Below are positions 56,356 through 64,000 of a stretch of DNA of 64,000 bases, piece by piece. The stretch lies in NCBI GenBank assembly GCA_947472795.1, contig CANJBL010000001.1:372001-436000 (forward strand). Direction: 5' to 3'. Both the position numbers and the translations under genes were made by a program. The notes under the pieces are model-generated. The model was not told the origin of the DNA and made no database searches. It saw only the letters and a list, made by a program, of their open reading frames with translations. Source of the DNA: Fidelibacterota bacterium. GTDB lineage: Bacteria > Pseudomonadota > Alphaproteobacteria > Rhodospirillales > Rhodospirillaceae. Each line of letters begins with the position of its first letter. Positions within the stretch are counted from its first letter, which is position 1.

Positions 56356-58137
56356 ATGGCTGTATCGCCGACCGCAGCACCCGCTCTCACCACAGCCGAT
56401 CTCTATCGGCGGCTGTTGCGCGAGGCCGTGGCACCTTATGCCGGACGCTTCCTGCTGGCGGGCGTGTGCATGGTTGCCGTGGCGCTGTCGACGGCAGCCT
56501 TGGCCTGGCTCATGGATCCGGTGGTCAACCGGGTCTTTGTGGAAAAACGCGCTGACCTGCTGTGGCCCGTGGGCCTTGCGGTGCTTACGGTCTTCGCCGT
56601 CAAAGGGATCGGCGCCTACGGCCAGACGGTGATCATGACGCAGGTGGGCCAGACTGTGCTCACTGATTTGCAGAACCGCCTGTTTCGCCATTTGCTGCAA
56701 ATGGACCTGACGTTCTTTGCCCAGCACCGTACAGGCACATTGATCTCGCGGCTGACCACCGATATCGCCGCCATGCGCATGGCGGTGTCGACTGCGCTGA
56801 CGGGCTTAGGGCGTGAGTCGCTGTCCATCATCTTCCTCGTCGGTGTCATGTTCTATCAGGACTGGTTACTGGCGACGGTGGCCTTCGTGGCCTTCCCGGC
56901 GACGGTGATTCCCATATCTCTGCTGGGCCGGCGCTTGCGCAAAGTGACCGCCAATACACAAGAGCAGACCGGCGCCTTTATGACGCTGGTGGAGCAAAGC
57001 CTTTCCGGGATCCGGCTGGTGAAGGCTTATCGCATGGAGGAGTACGAGCGCGGCCGCGCCGAGCGCCTCACCACCGCCATCCGTGATCTGGTGATCAAGG
57101 CCGAGCGCGTGAAAGCCATGGCAAGCCCGCTCATGGAAACCATGGGCGGCGTGGCTGTGACGATTGTGATTGTCTATGGCGGCTGGCGCGTCATCAACGG
57201 AACGACTTCGGCGGGCGCGTTCTTCTCGTTCATCACGGCGCTGCTATCGGCGTATCGCCCCATGAAAGCGCTCGCCAACGCCAATGCATCCGTGAACGAG
57301 GGGCTCGCGGGCGCGCAGCGTCTGTTCGGCGTGCTGGATACCGGCACGGTGATGGCCGAAAAGGTAAATGCGCCGGCGCTGCACGTCACACGGGGCGAAG
57401 TGCGCTTCGCCGACGTTGCGTTCTCCTACGGCGGCGAGGCCGAAGCGCTGAAGGCCATCAGTCTTGTGGCAGCGCCCGGCAAAACCACGGCGTTGGTGGG
57501 GCCGTCCGGCGCAGGCAAGACCACCATCCTCAATCTTATCCCGCGCTTTTACGACGTGGCGGAGGGGGCCATTCTCATCGACGGACAGAACATCGCCGAT
57601 GTGAGCATTGCATCTTTGCGCAACTCTATCGCGCTCGTGAGCCAGGACGTCGTGCTGTTCGATGACACCGTGCGCGCCAATATCCGCTATGGCCGGTCAG
57701 ACGCGAGTGATGCCGATGTGGAAGCAGCGGCGGGTGCCGCCGGTGCGCACGACTTCATCGCCGGCCTGCCGGAAGGTTACGACACCATCGTCGGCGAGCG
57801 TGGACAGACGCTGTCAGGTGGCCAGCGCCAACGCATCGCCATCGCGCGCGCGTTGCTAAAGGATGCGCCTATCCTGCTTCTCGATGAAGCCACAAGCGCC
57901 TTGGACACAGAGACCGAGCGCCAAGTGCAGGCGGCCTTGGATCGCTTGAAGCAGGGCCGCACGACGCTGGTTATCGCGCATCGTCTTTCGACCGTCGCGG
58001 CCGCCGACCAGATTTGCGTTGTGGACCAGGGCCGCGTGGTGGAGACCGGCGATCATGGTGCGCTCATGGCCAGCGGCGGCACCTATTCGCGGCTCTATGC
58101 GCTGCAATTTTCCACTCTCGGCGCGGCGACGGGCTAA
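56356..58137 (+). CDS. MsbA-like ABC transporter (fused TM and ATPase)
   Basis: This 593-residue half-transporter begins at an ATG at 56356; the frame stays open back to 56194, but the extra 54 residues have no likeness to the family. Six TM helices form the exporter domain (about 20-320), and the ATPase has Walker A GPSGAGKTTILNLIP, the signature LSGGQRQRIAIARALL and Walker B ILLLDEATSALD. It resembles lipid A/O-antigen flippase MsbA, which acts as a homodimer. Position next to sugar genes suits export of a lipid-linked glycan. Its last 74 bases overlap a truncated methyltransferase gene on the other strand. Confidence 0.9.
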   Translation: MAVSPTAAPALTTADLYRRLLREAVAPYAGRFLLAGVCMVAVALSTAALAWLMDPVVNRVFVEKRADLLWPVGLAVLTVFAVKGIGAYGQTVIMTQVGQTVLTDLQNRLFRHLLQMDLTFFAQHRTGTLISRLTTDIAAMRMAVSTALTGLGRESLSIIFLVGVMFYQDWLLATVAFVAFPATVIPISLLGRRLRKVTANTQEQTGAFMTLVEQSLSGIRLVKAYRMEEYERGRAERLTTAIRDLVIKAERVKAMASPLMETMGGVAVTIVIVYGGWRVINGTTSAGAFFSFITALLSAYRPMKALANANASVNEGLAGAQRLFGVLDTGTVMAEKVNAPALHVTRGEVRFADVAFSYGGEAEALKAISLVAAPGKTTALVGPSGAGKTTILNLIPRFYDVAEGAILIDGQNIADVSIASLRNSIALVSQDVVLFDDTVRANIRYGRSDASDADVEAAAGAAGAHDFIAGLPEGYDTIVGERGQTLSGGQRQRIAIARALLKDAPILLLDEATSALDTETERQVQAALDRLKQGRTTLVIAHRLSTVAAADQICVVDQGRVVETGDHGALMASGGTYSRLYALQFSTLGAATG

Positions 58138-58666
58138 CGCCGATGCTTCTTGAACATGCCATGAGCAGCGGCGCGGTGCCGGCGTAGTAGCTGAGTAACG
58201 CGACGCCACCGGGTTTCAGGCATGAGGCCATGAGGCTCAAGACATGGCGCTGCACTTCTGGAGGCGTGACGTAAAGCACACCGACATTATAAATCAAATC
58301 GAACTGACCTAGTCGCGCGGGCTCTAGGTCGAGAAGATCGCCACAGATGACCTCTACGCGTGAGCCGAACGCCGCGCACCGTGCGCGTGCGGCGGCGCAG
58401 GCGGACACAGAAAGATCAGCGCCGACGATGCGCCCCTTCGTCAGGCCGCCCAAGCGCGCCATCTGCACACCCGTACCGCAGCCTAGGTCGAGAATGTCGA
58501 AAGAGTCGCCGGCGGGTGCCGCGCCATAGAGCGCGCCGACACCCAGCACGCGCACCGGGTCGATGCCGGGAATGGCTTCGGAGTCAAAGGGCATCACGTC
58601 GTACGCCGTGGCGATACGGGCGTTGACGGCGCGTAACTCTGAGGATGACGATGCGGAGGTGGACAT
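58064..58666 (-). pseudogene. Truncated class I SAM methyltransferase
   Basis: This frame of 200 residues has a clear N-terminal methyltransferase domain with DILDLGCGTGVQMARLGG, GRIVGADLSVSACAAARARC, GDLLDLEPARLGQFDLIYNVGVLYVTPP and KPGGVALLSYYAGT. Relatives with this sequence continue for several hundred residues into a regulatory domain. Here the frame runs into the 3' end of the ABC transporter on the opposite strand, and the last 24 or so residues are simply antisense to that gene. The overlap is 74 bases. The piece could still make a minimal SAM-binding protein, but loss of the rest suggests a deletion remnant. Confidence 0.65.
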
Positions 58667-58738
58667 GGCGGCAATGCCGTAAAAACGGGCGTTAAGCTAA
58701 AGCTAGCGCCGGCCTGCGCGGTCGTCTATGGGAAAGCC

Positions 58739-59887
58739 ATGGCTTATTTCCGCAACTCCGACGTCAATCTCGTCAATCTGCACTTCGGCATCCGGGCGGT
58801 CTCCATCTACGGGGCCGGTGCGTTCTTCTTTGTCTTCATGCTGAAGTCCGGCGTGGCCTTGCCGCTGGTGCTGGTGTCGCTGGCGTGCATTCTGGCGGGC
58901 CGCTTCATTATCCGTCCGTCGGTGGTGTTCCTCGCGGCGCGTTATGGCTTACGCAATGTTCTTGTGTTCGGCACGCTGCTGAATGCCGTGGAGGCGCCGC
59001 TGTTAGGTGAGGTGCAAGGTGTGGGTTCGGCTTTGGTGGCCTTCTGCATCGTTTCGTCGGTAGCGGACACTTATTACTGGACGACCTATCACGCTTATTT
59101 CGCCGCCGTCGGCGATCATGAGCACCGCGGGCATCAGCTAGGCGTGCGCGAGGCTGTCGTCGCCATCGTCGGTATCATCAGTCCACTTGTCATGGGCTTC
59201 GCGCTGGTGGCCTTCGGGCCGCGTATTGCTTTTGGGACAACCGCCTTCATCCAACTCTTCTCGGTCATTCCGTTGTTGTTCACCCCGCGCGTTCCTGTCG
59301 TGCGTATCGCCCCCGGTGCATTCAAGGCCGCCATTCCGGGCATGCTGTTATTTTTCGCCGATGGCTGGATTCAAATGGGTTATGGCATCGCCTGGCAGAT
59401 GGCGCTGTTCCTGTCGCTGGGCGAGGACTTCACGGCCTACGGCGGCGCGCTCGCCATTGCAGCTCTCGTGGGCGTGGTGGCGAGCCTAGCGCTTGGGCGT
59501 CACATCGACGCAGGGCACGGCAAGCGCGCGGTATGGCTGGCTTTCATCGTGCTCGGCGCAACGATCGTTTTCCGCGGCGCGGCTGTCGGGCATGCCACGC
59601 TCTCCGTCATCGCCAATGCACTGGGTGCGCTGGTGGCGGCGCTCTATACACCCACGCTGATGACGGCGGTCTACAACCTCGCGAAGGGCTCACCCTGTCC
59701 GTTGCGATTCCATGTGGCGACGGAAGGCGGCTGGGATGCGGGCGGTGCGTCGGCGTGTTTGATCACGGCACTGCTGATCTATCTGGGAGCGCCGCTCGCC
59801 GTAGGTGTTCTTCTGAGCCTGGCCGGAGCAGTGGGATCGTTTGTCATGCTGCGGCGCTATTACGCCCGAACATCTCTAGCGACGTAA
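58739..59887 (+). CDS. MFS transporter
   Basis: This 382-residue inner-membrane protein has about 11-12 TM helices with MFS features, starting at an ATG preceded by GGGAAAG. The N-terminal half has MAYFRNSDVNLVNLHFGIRA and a loop YHAYFAAVGDHEHRGHQLGVRE; the C-terminal half has a PCPLRFHVATEGGWDAGGA segment that is not one I know. The substrate is unknown. It is divergent from the truncated methyltransferase and its 3' end overlaps the HNH-family gene by 12 bases. The codon use matches the surroundings. Confidence 0.75.
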   Translation: MAYFRNSDVNLVNLHFGIRAVSIYGAGAFFFVFMLKSGVALPLVLVSLACILAGRFIIRPSVVFLAARYGLRNVLVFGTLLNAVEAPLLGEVQGVGSALVAFCIVSSVADTYYWTTYHAYFAAVGDHEHRGHQLGVREAVVAIVGIISPLVMGFALVAFGPRIAFGTTAFIQLFSVIPLLFTPRVPVVRIAPGAFKAAIPGMLLFFADGWIQMGYGIAWQMALFLSLGEDFTAYGGALAIAALVGVVASLALGRHIDAGHGKRAVWLAFIVLGATIVFRGAAVGHATLSVIANALGALVAALYTPTLMTAVYNLAKGSPCPLRFHVATEGGWDAGGASACLITALLIYLGAPLAVGVLLSLAGAVGSFVMLRRYYARTSLAT

Positions 59888-60943
59888 GGATGCGCGCCCG
59901 CGCAGTGGCGTCGTGTCTTTGACAAGAGTAATATCCGGAACCACGGACGGCACAGCCGCGCTATGTGCCGCGTGCCGCATTTTGCGGGTGAACTCTTCCC
60001 ATCGCGCTTGGACCGCCCGCATGTCGATGCTTTGGCCGTTGCCGAACACAAGGCGTGTTCCGGCGAACATCTCATATTCGCTGCCGGTCAAATCCTCATG
60101 GAGGACAAGCTCCATGTTTTGCGGATTGAAGCCGATCAAGTCCAGGTCGAAGAGCGTATGCAAGTCGCTCCGCAGCAAGACGCCGTTGGCTGGGTGCGTC
60201 TCTGTGCTGCGTCCCTGGCGATTGACAGCGCAGGCTTCCAGCAGCGCGAGCACGGCGCAGCCCGTGACCATGCAGCGTGGTCCATACCTGCGGATCAGCT
60301 TGTCGCGGAACGTCGTGAGCCCGCGCCGTTGGCGAATGGCGAAGAAAGGCTTGTCTTGCTCATCGATGCTCGGCAACGGATGAAACTCGGCGGAGTCGCC
60401 GTCGCCATCACCGAGATCGAGCATGCGGTGGTTCAGCCAGTCGCGGAAAATCGCCGCCATTTTGTGATCGCGTCGGGCAACGTAGCTGCACAGGCCGATA
60501 AGATCAGCACGTTTCAACTTCACATGACGGCTGTTGGTGAGTTCGAAAGGGCGCAGCTCTGCTGGCTCGATCTGCGCGGCCACGGCGGCATAGTCATAAG
60601 AGAACAACACCGTGTGCGACACGGCAAGTTCGTGCGCTTCCACAGGTGTTGTGAACTGATGGCCGTGGAAGCAGCGATAGCGCATGCCACGCTGCTTGCG
60701 GGCCTCGATATCGGCGACGCCGCAGAAGGGACACTTGCGCACAAGCAATTCACGGCGCTTCGACGTCACATCCTCGACGCGCGCCACGGCAACGAGGCGG
60801 CGCTGGTCACGCAGGAAGATCAGGTCGCGCGCGACGATATGCTTCTTGCTGCGATCGGCGGTCTGATACGTGTACGACGTCAGCGGCGCGCGAGCGGGCG
60901 CGTCGGTATCGATCTTGGGTGTAACGGCGATCCAGCCTTGCAT
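59876..60943 (-). CDS. HNH-family protein with PUA/EVE-like N-terminus and altered active site
   Basis: This 355-residue protein starts at the ATG at 60943; the frame is open back to 61207 but those residues look non-coding. Residues 20-65 (SYTYQTADRSKKHIVARDLI, FLRDQRRLVAVARVEDV) resemble a PUA/EVE-type fold that can read modified bases. A zinc-ribbon follows (CPFC at 71-74, Cys91 and His93/95). The C-terminal part resembles the HNH_2 domain: CMVTGCAVLALLEACAV, then ANGVLLRSDLHTLFDLDLIG. Where relatives have EAAHI, this protein has EACAV, so residue 239 is Ala and not the metal or catalytic His. It may thus be an inactive nuclease or DNA-binding protein. Its 3' end overlaps the MFS gene by 12 bases. 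Confidence 0.65.
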   Translation of the reverse strand: MQGWIAVTPKIDTDAPARAPLTSYTYQTADRSKKHIVARDLIFLRDQRRLVAVARVEDVTSKRRELLVRKCPFCGVADIEARKQRGMRYRCFHGHQFTTPVEAHELAVSHTVLFSYDYAAVAAQIEPAELRPFELTNSRHVKLKRADLIGLCSYVARRDHKMAAIFRDWLNHRMLDLGDGDGDSAEFHPLPSIDEQDKPFFAIRQRRGLTTFRDKLIRRYGPRCMVTGCAVLALLEACAVNRQGRSTETHPANGVLLRSDLHTLFDLDLIGFNPQNMELVLHEDLTGSEYEMFAGTRLVFGNGQSIDMRAVQARWEEFTRKMRHAAHSAAVPSVVPDITLVKDTTPLRGRASLRR

Positions 60944-61034
60944 GAACGGGGCGCTATCTTGATTGCGACATGATTTAACAATTACACGCGGATGCCCCCG
61001 TCTTATTGTTGCAGTTCGGTGAAGAATTGTTTGC

Positions 61035-61050
61035 GTCGGAGCGTTCCGAC
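61035..61050. repeat. Inverted repeat upstream of the HNH-family and small exported protein genes
   Basis: GTCGGA (61035-61040) and TCCGAC (61045-61050) form a perfect 6-bp stem with a GCGT loop, in the 254-base spacer between the divergent HNH-family and small exported protein genes. It could be an operator, but I see no partner site. The rest of the spacer is unremarkable. Confidence 0.3.
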
Positions 61051-61197
61051 AACTCCGTAAGTCGTTTGTACATCGTACGTATTTGAGTGGAGGGCCGCAT
61101 AAACGCAGGCAATAAGACAGTTTCATGACGCTCTGCGACGTTGCAGAGGTGTGAAGGCTTTGAGACAAGCGCGGGGACATTACATAAGGACCCGCAC

Positions 61198-61698
61198 GTG
61201 ATTTCATATTCCTCGCGCTCTGTTATCGCCCTGACGCTGCTGGGAGCCGTGTTTGCGCAAGCCCCGGCTTTCGCCCGCCAGGACAGCAATGTCATCGCCA
61301 AAGCGGCACCGATGCCGCAGCTGGGTCAAAGTGCTGTGGATGGTTACGCACTGGCCGATCAGATCGAGTCCCTCATCGCGATGCGCGCGGCCATGATGGA
61401 GCGCACGGCGCCGCAGCCTGCTACCAATTGCAAAGATGAAGGTGAAGTCGCCCGCCGTCTCACAGCGCTGGCGGAACTGGACGGTTTTGCTCGCTCAACG
61501 GTGGCCGGTCTCATTGATGCAGCACCCAGCCTGGAGCTGCGTGCGATGACGGAAGAAAAGCTGATGTTGGTGATGCTGGAGCACCGCGCCGGCATGCGCA
61601 CAGCCTATGGAAATCTGTTGGATTTGCCGGTGGTGCGTGAGAAGGGCGCTTTGGCCGCGGATATCGCGCGGCTTGCTGAGCAAGCCGCGCGTCCGTAA
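61198..61698 (+). CDS. Small exported hypothetical protein
   Basis: This 166-residue protein starts at a GTG at 61198 with AAGGA 7 bases upstream. An upstream ATG-less extension is not credible. A signal peptide spans about residues 1-25 and ends in PAFA-RQDS. The mature part is Ala-, Leu- and Glu-rich and mostly helical, with two cysteine-free helices and no family I can name. It may be a periplasmic helical protein. It converges with a TPR gene 31 bases away. Confidence 0.6.
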   Translation: MISYSSRSVIALTLLGAVFAQAPAFARQDSNVIAKAAPMPQLGQSAVDGYALADQIESLIAMRAAMMERTAPQPATNCKDEGEVARRLTALAELDGFARSTVAGLIDAAPSLELRAMTEEKLMLVMLEHRAGMRTAYGNLLDLPVVREKGALAADIARLAEQAARP

Positions 61699-61729
61699 CA
61701 GGGCCTAAAATACTTCGTAAGCTGTAGGC

Positions 61730-62086
61730 TTAGTGAGCTGTTGTTGCGATGCCGGCAATGCGGCGCCGGGCAAGGCTCTTGGCGCGTGTCTGGTCCGAGC
61801 CGACTTCGACTCGCGGATTGCGATCAAGCTGAAGAACCTGGCCATAGAGATTCATGGCTTCATCGGCGCGGCCGGTGTTCTGCAACACATAAGCCAGATT
61901 GAGAAGGCGCTGCGGATCGGTCGGGTTCTGCGCGAGACCCTGACGCAGCAGTTTCTCGGCTTCACCCCACTGACCCTTCTGAACAGCCGTGTACGTCTGT
62001 GCAGCCTCATCCGGGCTGGACGCGGCGAAAGCCGGGGCTGTCATCAAGCCGGCGGCGAAGGCGCAAGTCAGTAGAATGTGTTTCAT
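61730..62086 (-). CDS. Exported TPR-repeat protein
   Basis: This 118-residue protein has a signal peptide (residues 1-21, MKHILLTCAFAAGLMTAPAF plus A) and about one and a half to two tetratricopeptide repeats (AAQTYTAVQKGQWGEAEKLLRQGL, read as two halves, then DPQRLLNLAYVLQNTGRADEAMNLYGQVLQLD). It is likely to be a periplasmic protein-protein adaptor. GGGAGA lies upstream of the ATG. The partner is unknown. It is transcribed away from the large intergenic region that precedes the TonB-dependent receptor. Confidence 0.78.
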   Translation of the reverse strand: MKHILLTCAFAAGLMTAPAFAASSPDEAAQTYTAVQKGQWGEAEKLLRQGLAQNPTDPQRLLNLAYVLQNTGRADEAMNLYGQVLQLDRNPRVEVGSDQTRAKSLARRRIAGIATTAH

Positions 62087-62409
62087 GCGAATCTCCCTGA
62101 AATGAACTCTAGCCAGGAAAGAATGCGCTTTCCGAAGCGGTTTAGAAAATGAATCTATTATGTAAGATTTATGAACGTTTCATGATATCTGGAGCGAACG
62201 AAATGGCGAATTTCCTAGGTTTTTTGAACATACTCAAAATGCGGTCAAACACCGACTGTCATAATTCTCACTAGAACCCCGCCAATTTCGGCGAAAGCGA
62301 TTCGCGCGGACGAATCTTAAAAGAGCACGCGACTCAGCCCGAAAAAAGCTTGTCTCACGCAGCGGCCGTAGGACGTTTTTGATCGCAGAGTGATCAAAAT
62401 GGGTGATGC

Positions 62410-62445
62410 AAAAAAGCCACCGCTCGCGAAATTCAAGGAGCGGTG
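62410..62445 (-). terminator. Minus-strand Rho-independent terminator
   Basis: CACCGCTC (62418-62425) and GAGCGGTG (62438-62445) form a perfect 8-bp stem with a 12-base loop. On the minus strand the stem is followed by GGC and six T (62415-62410). There is no annotated gene to its right on that strand, so it would end an otherwise unrecognised transcript. Confidence 0.7.
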
Positions 62446-62508
62446 AAAAATCACGCACGCTTTGAATGCCGCGAGGAACGCCTCGCGCGACCACTTGGAA
62501 GTCCCACA
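62410..62508 (-). ncRNA. Candidate small RNA upstream of the TPR gene
   Basis: A minus-strand transcript of roughly 99 bases is suggested by three elements. The strong terminator lies at 62410-62445. A perfect 7-bp hairpin (CGCGAGG/CCTCGCG with a 4-base loop, 62470-62487) lies in the middle. A weak promoter (TTCAAC at 62544-62539 and TATATG at 62520-62515, both minus strand) lies just upstream. The terminator stem-loop includes CTCCTT, which is complementary to Shine-Dalgarno sequences. No known RNA family is recognised. Only the terminator is firmly supported. Confidence 0.3.
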
Positions 62509-62588
62509 AATCCGCATATAAAACGCATTACGCGTCACGTTGAAAAAACATCGGCGTCGCGTGCACACTGATCGTGAGAACGTCAAAA

Positions 62589-62617
62589 TTGTAATAATTC
62601 CAACGCCGAGCTGTAAC
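62589..62617 (+). promoter_or_regulatory. Candidate promoter for the TonB-dependent receptor
   Basis: TTGTAA (62589-62594) and TGTAAC (62612-62617) are 17 bases apart, putting transcription start near 62624, about 63 bases before the receptor ATG. The match is moderate. No Fur-box-like palindrome was recognised beside it. Confidence 0.35.
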
Positions 62618-62686
62618 AAAACCGTCCAAAGCCATCGCTAGAGTGCCCCCGGCAAACAAAAGCCTACTTTTAGGGGTACTCACACT

Positions 62687-64000
62687 ATGAGCTTTAGAAA
62701 AAACTTCCGTCTGCATCTGCTCACCAGCGCCGCTATCGGTCTCATGAGCGCAACACCTGCACTCGCCGCCGATCAGCTGGCCGCCGCGCCGGGCAATGAA
62801 CAAGGTCTTGCTGAAATCGTCGTGACCGCGACGAAGCAAGAGACCAAGCTTCAAGACACTCCCATCGCCATCTCGGTGATCGATCCGACAGTCATGTCGG
62901 ACCGTCACGTGCAGAGCCTCTTGAACCTCTCCGACGGCATCCCGTCGCTGCGCGTCGCCACCTTCGAAGCACGCCAATCCGCTTTGACCATCGGTATCCG
63001 CGGCATCGTTCCCTTCGACGCCAACCAGACCGCCCGCGACCAAGGCGTCGGTGTTTATGTCGACGGCGTCTACCTCGGCCGTCAGCAGGGCTTGAACGCC
63101 GCGCTGTTCGACGTGGATCGCATCGAAGTACTGCGCGGCCCGCAGGGCACGCTCTTCGGCCGCAACACCGAAGGTGGCGCGGTCAGCATCGTCACCAAGC
63201 AGCCCACGGGCCAGTTCGACGGCCGTGCCAGCGCCAGCTACGGCAACTACGGCAGCTATGATAGCCAATTCCACCTCGACCTTCCGGCCTTCGCCAACAT
63301 CGCCGTCAAGCTCGATGGCGTGGTCCAGCACCAGAAGGCCACCACCTACAACCCACTGCCCGGTCAATACGGTTGGGGCTACTACCACCGCGTCGGCGGC
63401 AAGGCGACTGCCAAGTGGGAAATCACCGACGACTTCACGGCAACGATTTCGCACGACATTGCGAAGGACGAGAACACGCCGTACTACAGCCAGCTCATCA
63501 ACTATAACCCGCTGGGCCGCACCGTTGGCGCCTACAACGGCACCACGCTCGTGACGCCGGGCACCACCACGGCGTGCCCGACCTGTATCGCGCCGCTGGC
63601 TCCGATCATCAAAGTCAGCGACAAGCGCCAGTCGATTGCCTCTGTCGGCAACGTGCAGCAACCCAGCACGGACGAAACCGACGGCACCTCGGCCATCATG
63701 AAGTACGCCCTGTCGGACTTCGCTGAACTGCGCTCGATCACCGCATGGCGCGGCGTCACCACCGCGCAGTGGGATGGCTCGGCCACTGCCAACCGTGCCG
63801 CTTTCGTTCCCAACGCCAACTTCGGCCGCTACAGCTTGTCCGACCTGCATCAGACGCAATTCAGCCAAGAACTGCAGATCGTCGGCGGCTTCGATGCTTT
63901 CAAGTACGCCCTGGGCCTCTATTACTTCAACGAACACGCCTTCGAATCGGCCGCTACGCCGAACCCGCTCAAGTGGAATGCCGACGGCACCGCCTACACG
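62687..64000 (+). CDS. TonB-dependent outer-membrane receptor (3' end outside window)
   Basis: The ATG at 62687 opens a frame that is unbroken to the last base (438 codons). A signal peptide covers residues 1-26 (cleaved near LAA-DQLA). A TonB box-like segment follows in GLAEIVVTATK. The plug domain contains IGIRGIVPFDANQTARDQGVGVYVDGVYLGR, read as IGIRGIVPFDANQT and GVGVYVDGVYLGR, then VLRGPQGTLFGRNTEGGAVSIVT. The start of the beta-barrel is in the window. Such receptors import siderophores, vitamin B12, sugars or other large nutrients; the substrate cannot be told from this part. AGGGGTA lies before the ATG. Confidence 0.93.
   Translation, partial: MSFRKNFRLHLLTSAAIGLMSATPALAADQLAAAPGNEQGLAEIVVTATKQETKLQDTPIAISVIDPTVMSDRHVQSLLNLSDGIPSLRVATFEARQSALTIGIRGIVPFDANQTARDQGVGVYVDGVYLGRQQGLNAALFDVDRIEVLRGPQGTLFGRNTEGGAVSIVTKQPTGQFDGRASASYGNYGSYDSQFHLDLPAFANIAVKLDGVVQHQKATTYNPLPGQYGWGYYHRVGGKATAKWEITDDFTATISHDIAKDENTPYYSQLINYNPLGRTVGAYNGTTLVTPGTTTACPTCIAPLAPIIKVSDKRQSIASVGNVQQPSTDETDGTSAIMKYALSDFAELRSITAWRGVTTAQWDGSATANRAAFVPNANFGRYSLSDLHQTQFSQELQIVGGFDAFKYALGLYYFNEHAFESAATPNPLKWNADGTAYT

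Larger units (their letters stand above)
62087..62686. other. 600-base intergenic region with regulatory elements
   Basis: This stretch is AT-rich compared with its neighbours and holds no credible gene. It contains a GGAAAG/CTTTCC palindrome near 62117, a perfect 8-bp inverted repeat TTTTGATC...GATCAAAA (62377-62399), a minus-strand terminator at 62410-62445, a possible small RNA described separately, and a candidate plus-strand promoter at 62589-62617. Two minus-strand frames of about 90-100 codons lack homology or good starts. Confidence 0.6.

Noticed and set aside
62234-62619. Small minus-strand ORFs of about 90-100 codons in the large intergenic region
   Set aside because: They lack good ribosome-binding sites and homology, and overlap the terminator, so a non-coding RNA fits better.
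62528-63937. Open minus-strand frame of about 469 codons opposite the TonB-dependent receptor
   Set aside because: The plus-strand frame has a signal peptide, TonB box and plug motifs, so the antisense frame is a shadow.

Overview
The window looks like a stretch of high-GC chromosome from an alphaproteobacterium. The main clues are gene order: a Tim44-like protein followed by MltA and an Smr protein; ftsK-lolA-xth; rph divergent from hrcA-grpE; dnaK-dnaJ; and a TSUP permease next to a TIGR02186-type protein. A two-domain malic enzyme, GlnD and a bactofilin fit the same group. A large TonB-dependent receptor at the right edge suggests a free-living or environmental lineage, perhaps near Rhizomicrobium/Micropepsis; that placement is only a guess. 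I found no rRNA, tRNA, insertion sequence, prophage or CRISPR array.

Layout. 1-5.1 kb: envelope genes (Tim44-like, MltA, a two-TM protein, Smr), then xth and lolA on the minus strand. 5.2-8.9 kb: ftsK and a DapC-like aminotransferase. 9.0-19.4 kb: hemW-rdgB-rph facing hrcA-grpE, then an inserted block (PQQ-type dehydrogenase, AAC(6')-like acetyltransferase, AlkB-like dioxygenase), then dnaK-dnaJ. 19.5-26 kb: a methyltransferase broken at a run of eight G, dapB, nth, a bactofilin, an adenosine-kinase-type sugar kinase, typA and a YkgJ-type cysteine-cluster protein. 26.8-42.6 kb: a secreted protein, AmpG-like permease, PhoR-like kinase, maeB, mutS, a small membrane protein, glnD, murJ and trpS. 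42.6-46.9 kb: a RAMA-like DNA-binding protein, RutE-like nitroreductase, NfuA-type protein, and a UspA/TIGR02186/TSUP operon. 46.9-58.1 kb: surface-sugar genes (fcl, gmd, a FlaA1/WbpM-type dehydratase, a Gfo/Idh oxidoreductase, a DegT aminotransferase) and an MsbA-like ABC exporter, with purH and a UMF1-type transporter among them. 58-64 kb: accessory genes, namely a truncated methyltransferase, an MFS protein, an HNH-family protein that appears to lack a catalytic His, two small exported proteins, a 600-base intergenic region with a possible small RNA, and the 5' part of a TonB-dependent receptor.

Functional links. MltA, AmpG and MurJ all serve peptidoglycan turnover and synthesis, with DapB and the DapC-like enzyme supplying diaminopimelate and lysine. 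HrcA, GrpE, DnaK and DnaJ form the chaperone set, although no CIRCE operator was seen beside them. MutS, Nth, Xth, the AlkB-like enzyme and RdgB cover DNA repair and nucleotide-pool cleaning. The GDP-fucose and amino-sugar genes are only part of a glycan pathway, because no glycosyltransferases lie in the window.

The least ordinary items are the G8-frameshifted methyltransferase, the possible small RNA at 62.4-62.5 kb, the HNH-family protein with an altered active site, the RAMA-like protein, and the truncated methyltransferase that overlaps the ABC exporter.
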